The translations under genes were made by a program, and so were the position numbers. Below the pieces are notes generated by a model. It was not told where the DNA came from and did no database searches. It saw only the letters and a list, made by a program, of their open reading frames with translations. Shown piece after piece: positions 42,237 to 51,578 of a stretch of 64,000 nt of DNA; the first letter of the stretch is position 1, and every line of letters begins with the position of its first letter. This stretch comes from JAJISG01 sp964347345 (GTDB lineage: Archaea > Thermoplasmatota > Thermoplasmata > RBG-16-68-12 > JAJISG01). Location of the stretch: NCBI GenBank assembly GCA_964347345.1, contig CAYFYB010000002.1:81183-145182 (forward strand), written 5' to 3'.

Positions 42237-43439
42237 ATGACCTCAGACGAAGGACGAGCCCGTGGCCTTGCTGCCGGCCTCAGCTTCAATGTCCTCCTCC
42301 TGGGGCTCATCAGCCTGCTGACCGATTTCAGCAGTGAGATGATCTTTCCGCTGATTCCCTTCTTTATCGTCTCCGCGGAAATCGGGGGAACGGCCCTCAT
42401 CCTAGGCATCTTCGAAGGTTCCCGGGAGAGCACCTCTAGCATCCTGAAGGTCTTCTCAGGCCACTGGTCCGACAGACTCGGCCGGCGGAAGGGTCTGGTC
42501 ATGGCGGGCTACGGCGCATCAGGCGTCATGAAGTCCATAATCCCCTTCGTTCGCGGCTGGCCGGACCTCCTGGGCGTAGGGATCGGGGAGAGGGTGGGCA
42601 AGGGCCTGAGGGACGCTCCCAGGGATGCCATTCTCGTGGACACATCTCCAGCTGAGAGGAGGGGCAAGGTCTTCGGCTTTCATCGTCTCGCGGACACCAT
42701 GGGGGCGGTGCTGGGACCGCTGGTGGCCTTCATGCTCCTGGACTGGTACGGCCTGGCCTTCCGGGAAATATTCCTGTACGCCGTGGGCCCCGCCCTGCTG
42801 TCCGCCCTACTGACCATCTTCATCATGGAGAAGCCCAAGCGGGCGAAGAAGGCGACCTCCCTCAGGGTCAGCTTCTCCTCCCTGAGTAGGGAGCTGAGGC
42901 TCTTCATCCTTATCTCCACCACCTACTCCCTGGGGGGCTTCTCCGTCCTCTTTCTCTTGCTGAGGGTGGTGGGCGTGGGCCTTACGGAAGGCACCGGGAT
43001 CCTCTTCTACCTGGCCTTCAACCTTGTCTACGCCCTGGGGGCCATGCCCACTGGAGTTCTCTCGGACGCTGTCGGCCGGGCCCCAGTGATCCTCATCGGA
43101 TATCTCCTCTTCGCCACCATGTGCGTCGGCTTCATCCTCTTCTCCCAGGACTGGCAGATCCTGCTCCTTTTCCTCCTCTTCGGCCTCTCATTCGCCTTCG
43201 TGAATGGGGTGGAGAGAGCCTTCGTGGCCGACCTGTCGCAGGAGGAGCTGAGGGCCACGGCCCTAGGCACGTATCACACCCTGACCGGCATCGCCAAGTT
43301 CCCCGCTAGCGCCGTCGCGGGCCTCCTGTGGCTGTTCAGCCCGGCCTGGACGTTCACGTACGGGCTCGTCCTCTCCCTGCTGGCCTCCTCGATGCTCACC
43401 CTCTTCGTCCTCAGGCGGTCTCCCGGACCCGAGAAGTGA
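42237..43439 (+). CDS. major facilitator superfamily transporter
   Basis: A 400-residue membrane protein with about 11-12 hydrophobic segments in two halves. The MFS loop 2-3 signature appears as GHWSDRLGRRKGLVMAGYG near residue 78, and its degenerate repeat as GVLSDAVGRAPVILIGY in the second half. The intermediate EGSRESTSSILK and GVGIGERVGKGLRDAPRDA stretches resemble bacterial and archaeal MFS exporters of unknown substrate. It begins 60 bases after the second ferredoxin. Confidence 0.88.
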   Translation: MTSDEGRARGLAAGLSFNVLLLGLISLLTDFSSEMIFPLIPFFIVSAEIGGTALILGIFEGSRESTSSILKVFSGHWSDRLGRRKGLVMAGYGASGVMKSIIPFVRGWPDLLGVGIGERVGKGLRDAPRDAILVDTSPAERRGKVFGFHRLADTMGAVLGPLVAFMLLDWYGLAFREIFLYAVGPALLSALLTIFIMEKPKRAKKATSLRVSFSSLSRELRLFILISTTYSLGGFSVLFLLLRVVGVGLTEGTGILFYLAFNLVYALGAMPTGVLSDAVGRAPVILIGYLLFATMCVGFILFSQDWQILLLFLLFGLSFAFVNGVERAFVADLSQEELRATALGTYHTLTGIAKFPASAVAGLLWLFSPAWTFTYGLVLSLLASSMLTLFVLRRSPGPEK

Positions 43440-43535
43440 GGGGATGCACGAAAAGGGATGGGCCCCGGCGCCTTAAAGAACCGCTTTAACCTTTGTCCCA
43501 TCATTACTTATAGAAAGGGGTCCTCGTAAACTCAC

Positions 43536-43712
43536 ATGGCCAAAATGATTAAGTGTGCGGATCTGGGGAATGACTGCGGATTCGAGGCCAAAGCGGAGAC
43601 CATGGAAGAGCTCATGGGCATGGTGGCGAAGCACGCCAAGGACGTCCATGGTTTGGCGAGTATCCCGCCCGAGGTTGTGGAGCAGGCGAAGGCCGTCATC
43701 CGAGATATCTGA
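43536..43712 (+). CDS. DUF1059 family small protein
   Basis: A 58-residue protein, MAKMIKCADLGNDCGFEAKA followed by EELMGMVAKHAKDVHG and VVEQAKAVIRDI. It matches the DUF1059 family: two conserved cysteines (CADLGNDCGF) and the helix ending HAKDVHG. The function is unknown; the cysteines and histidines could bind a metal. A TATA-like ACTTATAG lies about 28 bases before the start, so the mRNA is probably leaderless. Confidence 0.85.
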   Translation: MAKMIKCADLGNDCGFEAKAETMEELMGMVAKHAKDVHGLASIPPEVVEQAKAVIRDI

Positions 43713-43817
43713 GATCCCGCAGATCCCTTGGTTCACTGACTTCTGGTCCAGCGCAAGCTGGGCGATCCGGTCCCTGTCATCAGAGAACCTCTATACAAGC
43801 TCCGCCTATGTCCCACC

Positions 43818-45182
43818 ATGGACGAGGAGAGGAGGAGGGTTTTCGAGTACATCGACTCCCGGTTCGAGGTGTTTCTGGAGGATTTGAGGGAGTACTGCAG
43901 GGTCCCCACCATCAGCGCCCTTGGACAGGGCTTCAGGGAGGGAGCCGATGCGACCCGACGGCTACTGGAGAAGTACTCTGTGAAGACCAGGGAGCTGGCG
44001 GTGCCCAGTGGACCGCCGTTCGTGGTTGGTGAAGTAGATGGTGGTGGCGGCCCCCGACTGCTCCTCTACAACCACTACGATGTCCAGCCCGTCGATCCCC
44101 TGGGCGAGTGGCGTTCGGATCCCTTCGACCCGGTCATCCGGGGCGGTAAGCTGTTTGCACGAGGCGTAGCGGACACAAAGGGCAACGTCCTCTCCCAGGC
44201 CCTCGCCCAGAACGCCATCAGGGAGGTAACTGGCAGCCTACCCCTGAGGCTGCGGTTCATGGTAGAAGGAGAGGAGGAGCTGGGCAGCCCCCACTTTCCC
44301 GCATTCTGGGAAGGGCACAAGGAGCTGTTCGAGGGGGATGGAGCCACCATCGAGGGCAGTGGTCACGCCGTGGACGGGACTCCCACGATTCAGCTAGGCA
44401 GCAAGGGCATCCTCTACGTCGAGCTCTCTGTAAGAACCGCAAAGGTGGACCAGCACTCATCTCTAGCGGCCTCCCTCCCCAACCCCGGTTGGCGCCTCAT
44501 CTCCGCTCTCAGGGCCATCAGAAGCGAGCGTGGACGGATTCTGATTCCGGCCTTCTATGAGGGTCTGCCCAGACCCACGGGGGAAGAGGCCAGTTACCTG
44601 AGGAAGAACCGGTTCGATCCCTTAGACTTCAAGGAGGCTTATGGCGTCGCTGAGGTCTTTGGCGGCAAGAGCAGGCTCTCCAGGCTGAAGCGCCTCATCT
44701 ACGGGAACACCTGCAATATCGACGGCTTCTACACCGGATACATAGGAGAGGGCTCCAAGACCGTTAACCCGGCCTACGCAAAGGTGAAGTTGGACTTCCG
44801 GCTGCTCCCAGGACAGAGGCCAGGAGAGGTGCTGGAAAGTCTCAGGAAGCACCTACGGGACAAGGGCTTCGACGACATCAACGTGGAGCACCTTGGATCC
44901 TTTGAGCCTGCGGCGACGCCCCTCTCCTCTAGGATTGGACAGGCCTTGCTGGCCGCCAACCGGGAGGTCTACGGCAAGGAACCCAACATCTTCCCATGGT
45001 CCATGGGCTCCTCCTCCACCTGGTACTACACGAGTGTGGGGACGCCCTCTGCCGCCGGTCCCGGGGTGGGATACACAGGCAGCAAGGTCCACGCCCCAAA
45101 CGAGCACATCAGGTTGGAAGACGCCAAGAGGGCCATCAAAGCCACCGCAGCCATGATGCTGGCTTTCGCCAGGAAGCCCTAG
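43818..45182 (+). CDS. M20 family metallopeptidase (ArgE/DapE/carnosinase type)
   Basis: A 454-residue zinc-dependent exopeptidase. Metal-binding and catalytic blocks are YNHYDVQPVDPLGEW (His ligand), FARGVADTKGN (bridging Asp), MVEGEEELGSP (catalytic Glu pair), EGSGHAVDGTP-like, and the C-terminal histidine in SKVHAPNEHI. A lid dimerisation domain lies between. It probably trims di- or short peptides for nutrition. The start is 24 bases after TCTATAC, and the stop interlocks with archaemetzincin (CTAG). Confidence 0.93.
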   Translation: MDEERRRVFEYIDSRFEVFLEDLREYCRVPTISALGQGFREGADATRRLLEKYSVKTRELAVPSGPPFVVGEVDGGGGPRLLLYNHYDVQPVDPLGEWRSDPFDPVIRGGKLFARGVADTKGNVLSQALAQNAIREVTGSLPLRLRFMVEGEEELGSPHFPAFWEGHKELFEGDGATIEGSGHAVDGTPTIQLGSKGILYVELSVRTAKVDQHSSLAASLPNPGWRLISALRAIRSERGRILIPAFYEGLPRPTGEEASYLRKNRFDPLDFKEAYGVAEVFGGKSRLSRLKRLIYGNTCNIDGFYTGYIGEGSKTVNPAYAKVKLDFRLLPGQRPGEVLESLRKHLRDKGFDDINVEHLGSFEPAATPLSSRIGQALLAANREVYGKEPNIFPWSMGSSSTWYYTSVGTPSAAGPGVGYTGSKVHAPNEHIRLEDAKRAIKATAAMMLAFARKP

Positions 45183-45691
45183 GACCTACTCCACAGGGGG
45201 CCGTCGTGCAGCCTCGCCTCACAGTCGTCGCAGAATCCTGGTCCCTTGCGGTCCGTGTCCGCCAGGGTGTTGGAGAAGTGCATGACGCAGGCCACCCTCC
45301 GACAGTGCTCCAGGCCCAGGTTGTGGCCCAACTCGTGCAGGGACTCCTTCAGCGCCCTTCTGAGGAAGAGTTCTCGATCGGCGGATCTCAGCCTGCTCAG
45401 GGAGATCACGGCCGCCCGCCCTCCCATCTCCGCCTGGCCGAAGACGAAGTTCAGGCGCTCCGCGTAAAGGTCCACATCCGTGACCGCCAGCACATGACTG
45501 CCGGCGGCTCTTCTGGCGATGTCCAAGAAGGCTGAGACCCGGTATTGTCCCCTCCTCCTGTTCAAGGCGTCCGGAGGCAACTCCAGGGCTGGCAGGAGCC
45601 TCACTTCGAGGCCTCCACTTCTCAGCTCCTCTGAAAGTTCCTGGAGGACGTCCTCCTCCGCATTTCCTATGGGCAGGATGTGGACCCTCAC
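45179..45691 (-). CDS. amzA: archaemetzincin family zinc protease
   Basis: A 170-residue protease. The extended zinc motif is complete: HELGHNLGLEHC near residues 115-126, then CVMHFSNTL with the met-turn methionine, and CDDC near 155, giving the archaemetzincin pattern HExxHxxGx3Cx4CxMx17CxxC in which the four cysteines bind a second zinc. Natural substrates are unknown. It begins one base after the rtcB stop, so the two are probably co-transcribed. Confidence 0.95.
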   Translation of the reverse strand: MRVHILPIGNAEEDVLQELSEELRSGGLEVRLLPALELPPDALNRRRGQYRVSAFLDIARRAAGSHVLAVTDVDLYAERLNFVFGQAEMGGRAAVISLSRLRSADRELFLRRALKESLHELGHNLGLEHCRRVACVMHFSNTLADTDRKGPGFCDDCEARLHDGPLWSRS

Positions 45692-45692
45692 C

Positions 45693-47156
45693 TCATCCCT
45701 TCATGACGCCCAGAGGCTCGAGCCTGGCCACAATCTTGGAAATGCCGGCCCCCTCCGTCACCCGGACGACGCTTTCAACGTCCTTGTAGGCGCCGGGGGC
45801 CTCCTCGACAATGCCCTTCTTGCTGGCCGCGTGGATGTAGATGCCCTTCTTGGCCAGGTCCTTCTCCACCTGGGACACGCTGAAGGTCTTGGTGGCCTTG
45901 GTCCTGGACATCTGGCGGCCGGCGCCGTGGCAGGTGGAGCCGAAGCTCTCCTTCATGGCTCCCTCTGTCCCGACCAGCACGAAACTGGCGGAGCCCATGT
46001 CTCCGGGGATGAGGACTGGCTGGCCCACCTTGGCGTAGGCGCGGGGCGTCTCGGGATGCCCGGGAGGGAAGGCCCTGGTGGCCCCCTTCCTGTGGACGTA
46101 GACCTTCTGCCTCTTGCCGTTGAACTCGTACTCCTCCAGTTTGGCCATGTTGTGGGCCACGTCGTAGACGATCCTCAGGCCCAGGTCGTCAGCGGACGTC
46201 CCGAGGACCTTCTCAAAGGACTCCCGGACCCAGTGGGTGATCATCTGCCTGTTGGCGAAGGCGAAGTTGGCCGCAGCAGACATGGCGGCGAAGTAGTCCC
46301 GCCCCTCGCTGGAGTTGACTGGCATGCAGGCCAGCTGTCGGTCGGGAAGCCAGATGTTGTACTTCCTGACGCACTGCTCCGCCAGACGGATGTAATCGGT
46401 GGCAATCTGGTGGCCACAGCCCCTGGAGCCGGTGTGGATGAGGATGGACACCCCTCCCTCGGCCAGGCCCAGAGCCTCGGCGGCCTTCTCGTCGTGCGCC
46501 TTGGCCACCCTCTGAATCTCTAGGAAGTGGTTGCCTGCTCCCAGGCTGCCGATCTGGGGCACGCCCCTGTGAAGAGCCTTCTCGCTCACCTTTGTGGCAT
46601 CCGCCGCGGGCATCTTACCGCTGGCCTCGATTCTGTCCAGGTCCTCGGACCAGCCGTAGCCCTTGGAAACCGCCCAATGAGCTCCCTCCTCCAGTACCTT
46701 CATGAGCTCCTGGCGGTCGACCCTGACCTTGCCGTGGGAGCCCAACCCACTAGGAACGTTGACGAAGACCGTGTCCACCAGGTCCTTGACGTGGGGGGCA
46801 ATCTCCTCCTCCGTCAGATCCGTCCTCAGCAGCCGCACACCACAGTTGATGTCGTAGCCCACGGCCCCTGGAGACACGACGCCGTCCTCGCTGCTGAAGG
46901 CCGCAACGCCACCCACAGGCATGCCGTAACCCCAGTGAATGTCGGGCATGGCCAGGACCTTGCCAACGACTCCAGGCATGGTAGCTACGTTGGCAACCTG
47001 CTCCGGGGCGAAATCCTTCACGATGGTCTTGATGAGATGTTCATCTGCGTAGATGATCCCGGAGGTCCTCATCTCCTTCTTGTAGGACTGGGGAATCTCG
47101 TACCGGTAGGCATCCAGCCTCTTAAGGGGTCCCTTCCATTCCTGGGGCATATTCAA
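45693..47156 (-). CDS. rtcB: RNA-splicing ligase RtcB
   Basis: A 487-residue GTP-dependent 3'-5' RNA ligase that joins tRNA halves after intron removal. Visible blocks are VGYDINCGVRLLRTDL near residue 100, LGAGNHFLEIQ near 205, HTGSRGCGHQ near 235 and STCHGAGRQMSR near 405, whose histidine takes the GMP. Length is normal and there is no intein. Two ATG codons lie at the start. A TTATAA box 27 bases upstream indicates a leaderless mRNA. The enzyme is needed for the intron-bearing tRNA-Lys and tRNA-Thr in this window. Confidence 0.97.
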   Translation of the reverse strand: MNMPQEWKGPLKRLDAYRYEIPQSYKKEMRTSGIIYADEHLIKTIVKDFAPEQVANVATMPGVVGKVLAMPDIHWGYGMPVGGVAAFSSEDGVVSPGAVGYDINCGVRLLRTDLTEEEIAPHVKDLVDTVFVNVPSGLGSHGKVRVDRQELMKVLEEGAHWAVSKGYGWSEDLDRIEASGKMPAADATKVSEKALHRGVPQIGSLGAGNHFLEIQRVAKAHDEKAAEALGLAEGGVSILIHTGSRGCGHQIATDYIRLAEQCVRKYNIWLPDRQLACMPVNSSEGRDYFAAMSAAANFAFANRQMITHWVRESFEKVLGTSADDLGLRIVYDVAHNMAKLEEYEFNGKRQKVYVHRKGATRAFPPGHPETPRAYAKVGQPVLIPGDMGSASFVLVGTEGAMKESFGSTCHGAGRQMSRTKATKTFSVSQVEKDLAKKGIYIHAASKKGIVEEAPGAYKDVESVVRVTEGAGISKIVARLEPLGVMKG

Positions 47157-47180
47157 TCCTATGTAAGAGATTGGGGCTAC

Positions 47181-47186
47181 TTATAA
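47181..47186 (-). promoter_or_regulatory. TATA box for rtcB-amzA
   Basis: TTATAA is centred about 27 bases before the rtcB start codon at 47156. Confidence 0.55.
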
Positions 47187-47239
47187 TCGTTGTCCGAGCA
47201 GCCTCTACACGTCTTATATTCTGGGGTCCATACCCCTTC

Positions 47240-47647
47240 ATGAAGGGGGAGGACAGGCCCTCCGGCGCCTTCATCCTGAGTGCCATTGGCCTTGTCTTCC
47301 ATGCCGTCGCATTCGTTGCAATCGTCCTCGCCGCCACGGTTGCTTCGGGATTGTTGGCGAGCAGGTTTCCAATCCCGGAGCCTGGCTACATGGAGGCCGT
47401 CGTGGGATGGTTTCTCCTCTGAATCGTGGCTGGCCTCGTCGTCGTGGTCCTCGGAGTCTTGGGCGTTTCCATGATTGGCAGCCACACTGCGGACAGGGTC
47501 AGGGCTGGCTCCGTCATTATCCTCCTCATATCCATCCTGGCCATCCCGACCTTCTGGGGCTTCATGATAGGCTCCCTCCTGATGTTCCTCGGTGCTATCC
47601 TTGGGCTCGTGTGGCAGCCACCCGCGGGGCAATCCCAGTGGCGGTGA
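47240..47647 (+). pseudogene. four-helix membrane protein interrupted by in-frame TGA
   Basis: From ATG 47240 (MKGEDRPSGAFILSAIGL) the frame encodes two hydrophobic segments and meets TGA at 47420-47422, immediately after VVGWFLL. The same frame then continues with IVAGLVVVVLGVLGVSMIGS and two more hydrophobic segments to 47647. The stop falls inside what looks like the third helix, so this is one small four-helix protein with a single nonsense change. It could be a pseudogene or a base error. No family was recognised. Confidence 0.6.
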
Positions 47648-47746
47648 AGCAGTAAAGAGAGGAAGGAGGGCGAATCAGACGACTTCCCTCAGTACAACCC
47701 GTGGACAGCCGATCTTGAGCAAGGCGGCCGGCCTTATACCGGCAGG

Positions 47747-48526
47747 TCAGAGAAGGGGTGTCCTCCCAGTGCCGACATCGAGCCAGTCCCATGCCAGAGC
47801 CTTGCGGTATCCGAGCTTTTCATACAGTTTGATGGCGGCCTCATTGAAGCTCACGACCATTAATGAGACGGCGGGAACATGCCCAAGGGCCTCCCGGGTC
47901 ACCGCTGTCGTGACCGCGGTGCCATAGCCCTTTTCCCTTCTGTCCCTGGCGGTGTATACCCCGCCAATCATGCAGTGGTTATCGGATTTCATGTGGGTTC
48001 CCGCGACAGAAACGAGTCGACCTCCTTCGAAGACTCCATAGGTGATCCCTCGGCGGATCCACGACCTGTAGTCGCGAGAGGAGGCTCTCCCCATCTCTGC
48101 GTAGAGGTCGGCTAGTGAGGGGGCATCTTCCGCTGAGAGACGTCTTACTCCAGTCACGACTGGTAAACGGGCGGTATCCCGGTCGACGACCAAGACATCC
48201 ATCGGGAAGCGTCCGGTAACCTGCATGTTCTCCTCCACTTGACTCCTAAGGGCCGGGTTCACCAGCATCGTGCACCTGCCCTTGGGAGCCGCCTCCAGAA
48301 GGAGACCAGTAGCCTCGTGGTTACCACTCAGGATGACCGATGGGGTGGTCGCACCGTACCATTGAAGGAGGTATCCCAGGAAGGAGGCCTCCCTCGAGAC
48401 CGCATAGCAAGCGACCCTTTCTGCCTCCTCCTTAAGATCATAGATGGCGAAGGCGTTCCTTACAGGGTCCGCTTCTAGGTATTCCAGGAAATCCTCCCTG
48501 TCGGCGGTTACTCGCTCAAGCTTCAC
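47747..48526 (-). CDS. GNAT-family N-acetyltransferase with N-terminal extension
   Basis: A 259-residue protein. The C-terminal half (about 125-250) is a GNAT domain with GVYTARDRREKGYGTAVTTAVTREAL as the acetyl-CoA loop (written here as the R-x-K-G-Y-G-T core) and SFNEAAIKLYEKLGYRK as motif B. The N-terminal half (LEADPVRNAFAIYDLKEEAE) resembles the regulatory lobe of two-lobed GNAT proteins. The acceptor is unknown. It stands alone; the 220 bases upstream show no gene. Confidence 0.85.
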   Translation of the reverse strand: MKLERVTADREDFLEYLEADPVRNAFAIYDLKEEAERVACYAVSREASFLGYLLQWYGATTPSVILSGNHEATGLLLEAAPKGRCTMLVNPALRSQVEENMQVTGRFPMDVLVVDRDTARLPVVTGVRRLSAEDAPSLADLYAEMGRASSRDYRSWIRRGITYGVFEGGRLVSVAGTHMKSDNHCMIGGVYTARDRREKGYGTAVTTAVTREALGHVPAVSLMVVSFNEAAIKLYEKLGYRKALAWDWLDVGTGRTPLL

Positions 48527-48750
48527 CTCCTTATCTCCTGCAGATCAGCGCTGGGTAACCCTCTCAACCCACTAACGTGTTTTCATCGGATAACTGCGGG
48601 GCCCGTCATAAAGGTGAATGAGGGACCACGTGGGCTGAGGGCATCGTGGCGAGAGCTTCCAAAGGTCCCAACATCAGAGGGTGCCCTCCATTCCTTGCCG
48701 AGTCTTTGGTGGGCCCCGTCGACAAGGAACAAAAACCCTGCTAGCCACGC

Positions 48751-49611
48751 TCAATACTCGCCGAGGGTGCCGTCCACCTTGGCCCTCCTCTCGGCCCGCC
48801 TGTAGATGAGATAGCTCAGGGGAGGGGACAGGATGCCGAAGACGGCAATGATGATTATCTCCAGGTCCAACGGAAGGAGCTCTGGGAAGCCCGGCGGCAG
48901 GCCCATCAGGAGGGAACGAAAGGCATCCACAGAGTAGCTCACAGGCAGCCAGCGGCTGACGTAGTCTATGATGAAGGATGGGAGGACACGGAAGGGGAAG
49001 AACATGGCGCTGAATATCATGAAGAAGAACTGCAGGAAGTTGACGAGGAACTGGGCGCTCTCCTTCAACCTGATGGTGATGGCGGCGAACAGGAGGCCCA
49101 GGCCCAGCAGGCCGGACACTGTGAGGCCAAGGACTCCGAGGGCCAATAGGACGTTCTCCGCCGGCAAGCCTCCCACTACCTGGGCCACCAGGAAGACGGC
49201 GGCCACGGACATGATGCCCGTCCAGGAGAGGACTGCAAAGATGCGGGAGACCAGGTTGCCGAACTTGCTGGCCGGCGAGAGGTAGAGGGACTCCAGGGTC
49301 CCGCGAAACTGCTCCTCCCTGATGGAGAAGCCCACCTCCCATAGGATGAAGCTGAGGAATAGGTTGACAATCAGCCCGTAGACCATCACCGAGGCAATCT
49401 GCCGACCGCTCTCGATCCCCGTCCCTGGCGCCGTGAAGGCCAGGGCGGCGAACATGAACATGAAGATGATTAGGAAGATCTGCAGGAAGAGGGCCACAAA
49501 GGCGACAGGGTAGCGGGAAAACTCCACGATGGTCTTCTTGGACATCTCCCAGAAGGTCTGCAGGTACTGCCAGGTGGCATGCCTGGCCAGGCCGAAGCCT
49601 CTAGTAGGCAT
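48751..49611 (-). CDS. ABC-2 type transporter permease (second subunit)
   Basis: A 286-residue membrane protein with six hydrophobic segments. It has the ABC-2 export signature region (EEQFRGTLESLYLSPAS followed by a KFGNL amphipathic stretch) and ends in EGTLxEY-like charged sequence. I start at ATG 49611, which overlaps the stop of the upstream permease by one base (TGATG); longer readings in this frame merely run through that gene. With its sister permease and the ATPase it forms an exporter of unknown substrate. Confidence 0.88.
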   Translation of the reverse strand: MPTRGFGLARHATWQYLQTFWEMSKKTIVEFSRYPVAFVALFLQIFLIIFMFMFAALAFTAPGTGIESGRQIASVMVYGLIVNLFLSFILWEVGFSIREEQFRGTLESLYLSPASKFGNLVSRIFAVLSWTGIMSVAAVFLVAQVVGGLPAENVLLALGVLGLTVSGLLGLGLLFAAITIRLKESAQFLVNFLQFFFMIFSAMFFPFRVLPSFIIDYVSRWLPVSYSVDAFRSLLMGLPPGFPELLPLDLEIIIIAVFGILSPPLSYLIYRRAERRAKVDGTLGEY

Positions 49612-50450
49612 CAATACTGACCCACCCCCTCCCTTCTCTTCAGCCTCTTCTCGGCCGTGAGGAAGATGGAGTAGCCTATGAGGGGCACGACGAGGGCGAA
49701 GGCGAACATCACCGCCAGGTGGAAGTACCAGGTGCCGAAGAAGTAGGAGAGGTTCAGCAGGGAAGCCCTCACCCCCTGGTTCATCCATGTGGGCGGGAAG
49801 GTCATGGCTACGTACTGAAGGAGTGGCGGGAAAGCCGCTATGGGGAAGAAGACCCCCATGAGGAAGGAGACCACCCACTGCAGGCTCTGGATGACGCTGT
49901 TGGCCTCCTTGATCTTCAGGATGAGGGCCCCGAAGAGGAAGGCGAGGCCCCATAGGGGAAGGAGGCCCAGGAGGAGGAAGATGGCGGCCATGAGGACCTC
50001 GCCTCTGAACGGGTTCACACTGAAAACCAGGGAACCGACTAACAGGGCGGCCACAAAGGCTATGGCACTTCGTATGAAGGCATAGCTGGCGATGCCAGAC
50101 ACGACGTGGATTCGCTTGGCCGGGGACAGGTAGATGGACTCCAGGGTTCCCATCTCCATCTCCCTCCGGATCCAGAATCCCACGATCCAGAGCATGATGG
50201 AGACCACGACGAACACGCTGGCTCCCAGAAGCATGTAGAGCTTGTAGTCTGCAGTGCCCACATTGGCCTGGAAGTTCTGGGCGGCGCTAGAATCTCCCCC
50301 CGCCACAGCGACTCCAATGAGGATAGGCATAGCTGCGAAGACCAGCGGCAACAGGCTCTCCATGAAGAGGGAGCCCCGATAGCGGGAGATGATGAGAAAC
50401 CTGGCCTTCAAGACCGTGAGGACGATGTCCAGATTGGAGCGACTGGACAT
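49611..50450 (-). CDS. ABC-2 type transporter permease (first subunit)
   Basis: A 279-residue membrane protein with six hydrophobic segments and the same signature as its neighbour (RREMEMGTLESIYLSPAKRI near residue 95). The two permeases probably form a heterodimer. It starts 32 bases after the ATPase stop and is coupled to the following permease by a one-base overlap. Confidence 0.88.
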   Translation of the reverse strand: MSSRSNLDIVLTVLKARFLIISRYRGSLFMESLLPLVFAAMPILIGVAVAGGDSSAAQNFQANVGTADYKLYMLLGASVFVVVSIMLWIVGFWIRREMEMGTLESIYLSPAKRIHVVSGIASYAFIRSAIAFVAALLVGSLVFSVNPFRGEVLMAAIFLLLGLLPLWGLAFLFGALILKIKEANSVIQSLQWVVSFLMGVFFPIAAFPPLLQYVAMTFPPTWMNQGVRASLLNLSYFFGTWYFHLAVMFAFALVVPLIGYSIFLTAEKRLKRREGVGQY

Positions 50451-50482
50451 CTGCGATAGCCCCAGGGCCTTGCTCTCCAGGC

Positions 50483-51505
50483 TCAGTCCTCCTTGGCGGC
50501 CACCACCCTGGTGTCGACACTCAGGGACCGGCCCGTCTTCGCGATGAAGACGTCCTCCAGGGTGACCTCGTGGGGCTTGATGAAATCCACAGTGGAACCG
50601 TTGTTCACGACGGTCTCGATTATCTTGGGAAGCAACCTTCGGCTGTTCTCACAGAGCACCGCCAGGGTAGTCCTTCCTCCAGACTCGGACTTGACGGTGG
50701 CTGCCTTTATGCCCGGTATCTGCCTCAGCTTTCGTATGACCCCCTCCTGGATGACGCCCTCGAGGGTGATCACCTCCTCTGTGACCAGGGAGGACTTCAG
50801 CTCCTCCGGGGTGCCCATGTCGATGACCTGGCCACGATCAATGATGGCCACCCGGTCACACAGCTCCTCCGCCTCCTGCATCAGGTGGGTGGTGTAGAAG
50901 ATGGTGTGACCGTCATGATTGAGCTGGCGGACGATCCTCCTCAGCTCCCGGGCCGTGGGGACGTCCATTGTCACGGTGGGCTCATCTAGGAAGAGGATGG
51001 GCGCGTCGTTGATGAGGGCCTTGGCGAAGGCCAGGAGCATCTTCTGGCCTGAGGAGTAGGTTTCCACCGTCCTGTCAAGAAAATCGCCCAGCTTGAGCAG
51101 GTTTGAGAGCTCTTCGATCTTCTTCCGGCGGACGGACTTGGGTACGTGGTAGAGGGCGCCGAAATAGTCTAGGTTTTCTCGGCCGGTAAGCTTCCAGTAG
51201 AGCCCGCGCTCCCCCATGAGCATGCACCCTATGGAGGCTCGGACCAGATTGTCCTGAGTGAGCACGTTATAGCCGTTGACCCAGGCGGTCCCGCTGGTGG
51301 GGATGAGGAGGGTGGTGAGGCACTTGATAAGGGTAGTCTTGCCCGCGCCATTGGGCCCCAAGAGCCCAAAGACCTCTCCATCGTATATCTCTAGGTCCAC
51401 ATCCTTGAGGGCCTGGATTTCCCTCTTCTTGGCCCGCAAGCCCTTTCTGTCCTTGCTGATGAAGGTCTTGGACATTCCCTGGACGCTGACGATGACATCC
51501 GACAT
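50483..51505 (-). CDS. ABC-2 type transporter ATP-binding protein
   Basis: A 340-residue ATPase. It has Walker A GPNGAGKTTLIKCL, Q-loop region ASIGCMLMGERGLYWKL, an altered signature TYSSGQKMLLAFAKAL, Walker B PILFLDEPTV and switch histidine in FYTTHLMQEAEEL. About 100 C-terminal residues form a DUF4162-like accessory domain found in drug and polysaccharide exporters. I start at ATG 51505 (MSDVIVSVQGMSKTF). TTTAAA about 40 bases upstream may be its own promoter, separate from the regulator at 51579. Confidence 0.9.
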   Translation of the reverse strand: MSDVIVSVQGMSKTFISKDRKGLRAKKREIQALKDVDLEIYDGEVFGLLGPNGAGKTTLIKCLTTLLIPTSGTAWVNGYNVLTQDNLVRASIGCMLMGERGLYWKLTGRENLDYFGALYHVPKSVRRKKIEELSNLLKLGDFLDRTVETYSSGQKMLLAFAKALINDAPILFLDEPTVTMDVPTARELRRIVRQLNHDGHTIFYTTHLMQEAEELCDRVAIIDRGQVIDMGTPEELKSSLVTEEVITLEGVIQEGVIRKLRQIPGIKAATVKSESGGRTTLAVLCENSRRLLPKIIETVVNNGSTVDFIKPHEVTLEDVFIAKTGRSLSVDTRVVAAKED

Positions 51506-51578
51506 GAGACTCAGACCTGCTTCGTTGTTAGTCCTTCCCCTCTTTAAAAGGTGAGTGGGCAATTGTGACCACGATGAG

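Noticed and set aside
45519..46523. Plus-strand 334-codon frame opposite rtcB
   Set aside because: Antisense shadow; RtcB motifs are continuous on the minus strand.
47420..47422. Selenocysteine at the TGA in the membrane protein
   Set aside because: The position lies in a hydrophobic helix with no redox motif, and no selenoprotein hairpin is apparent in the surrounding sequence.
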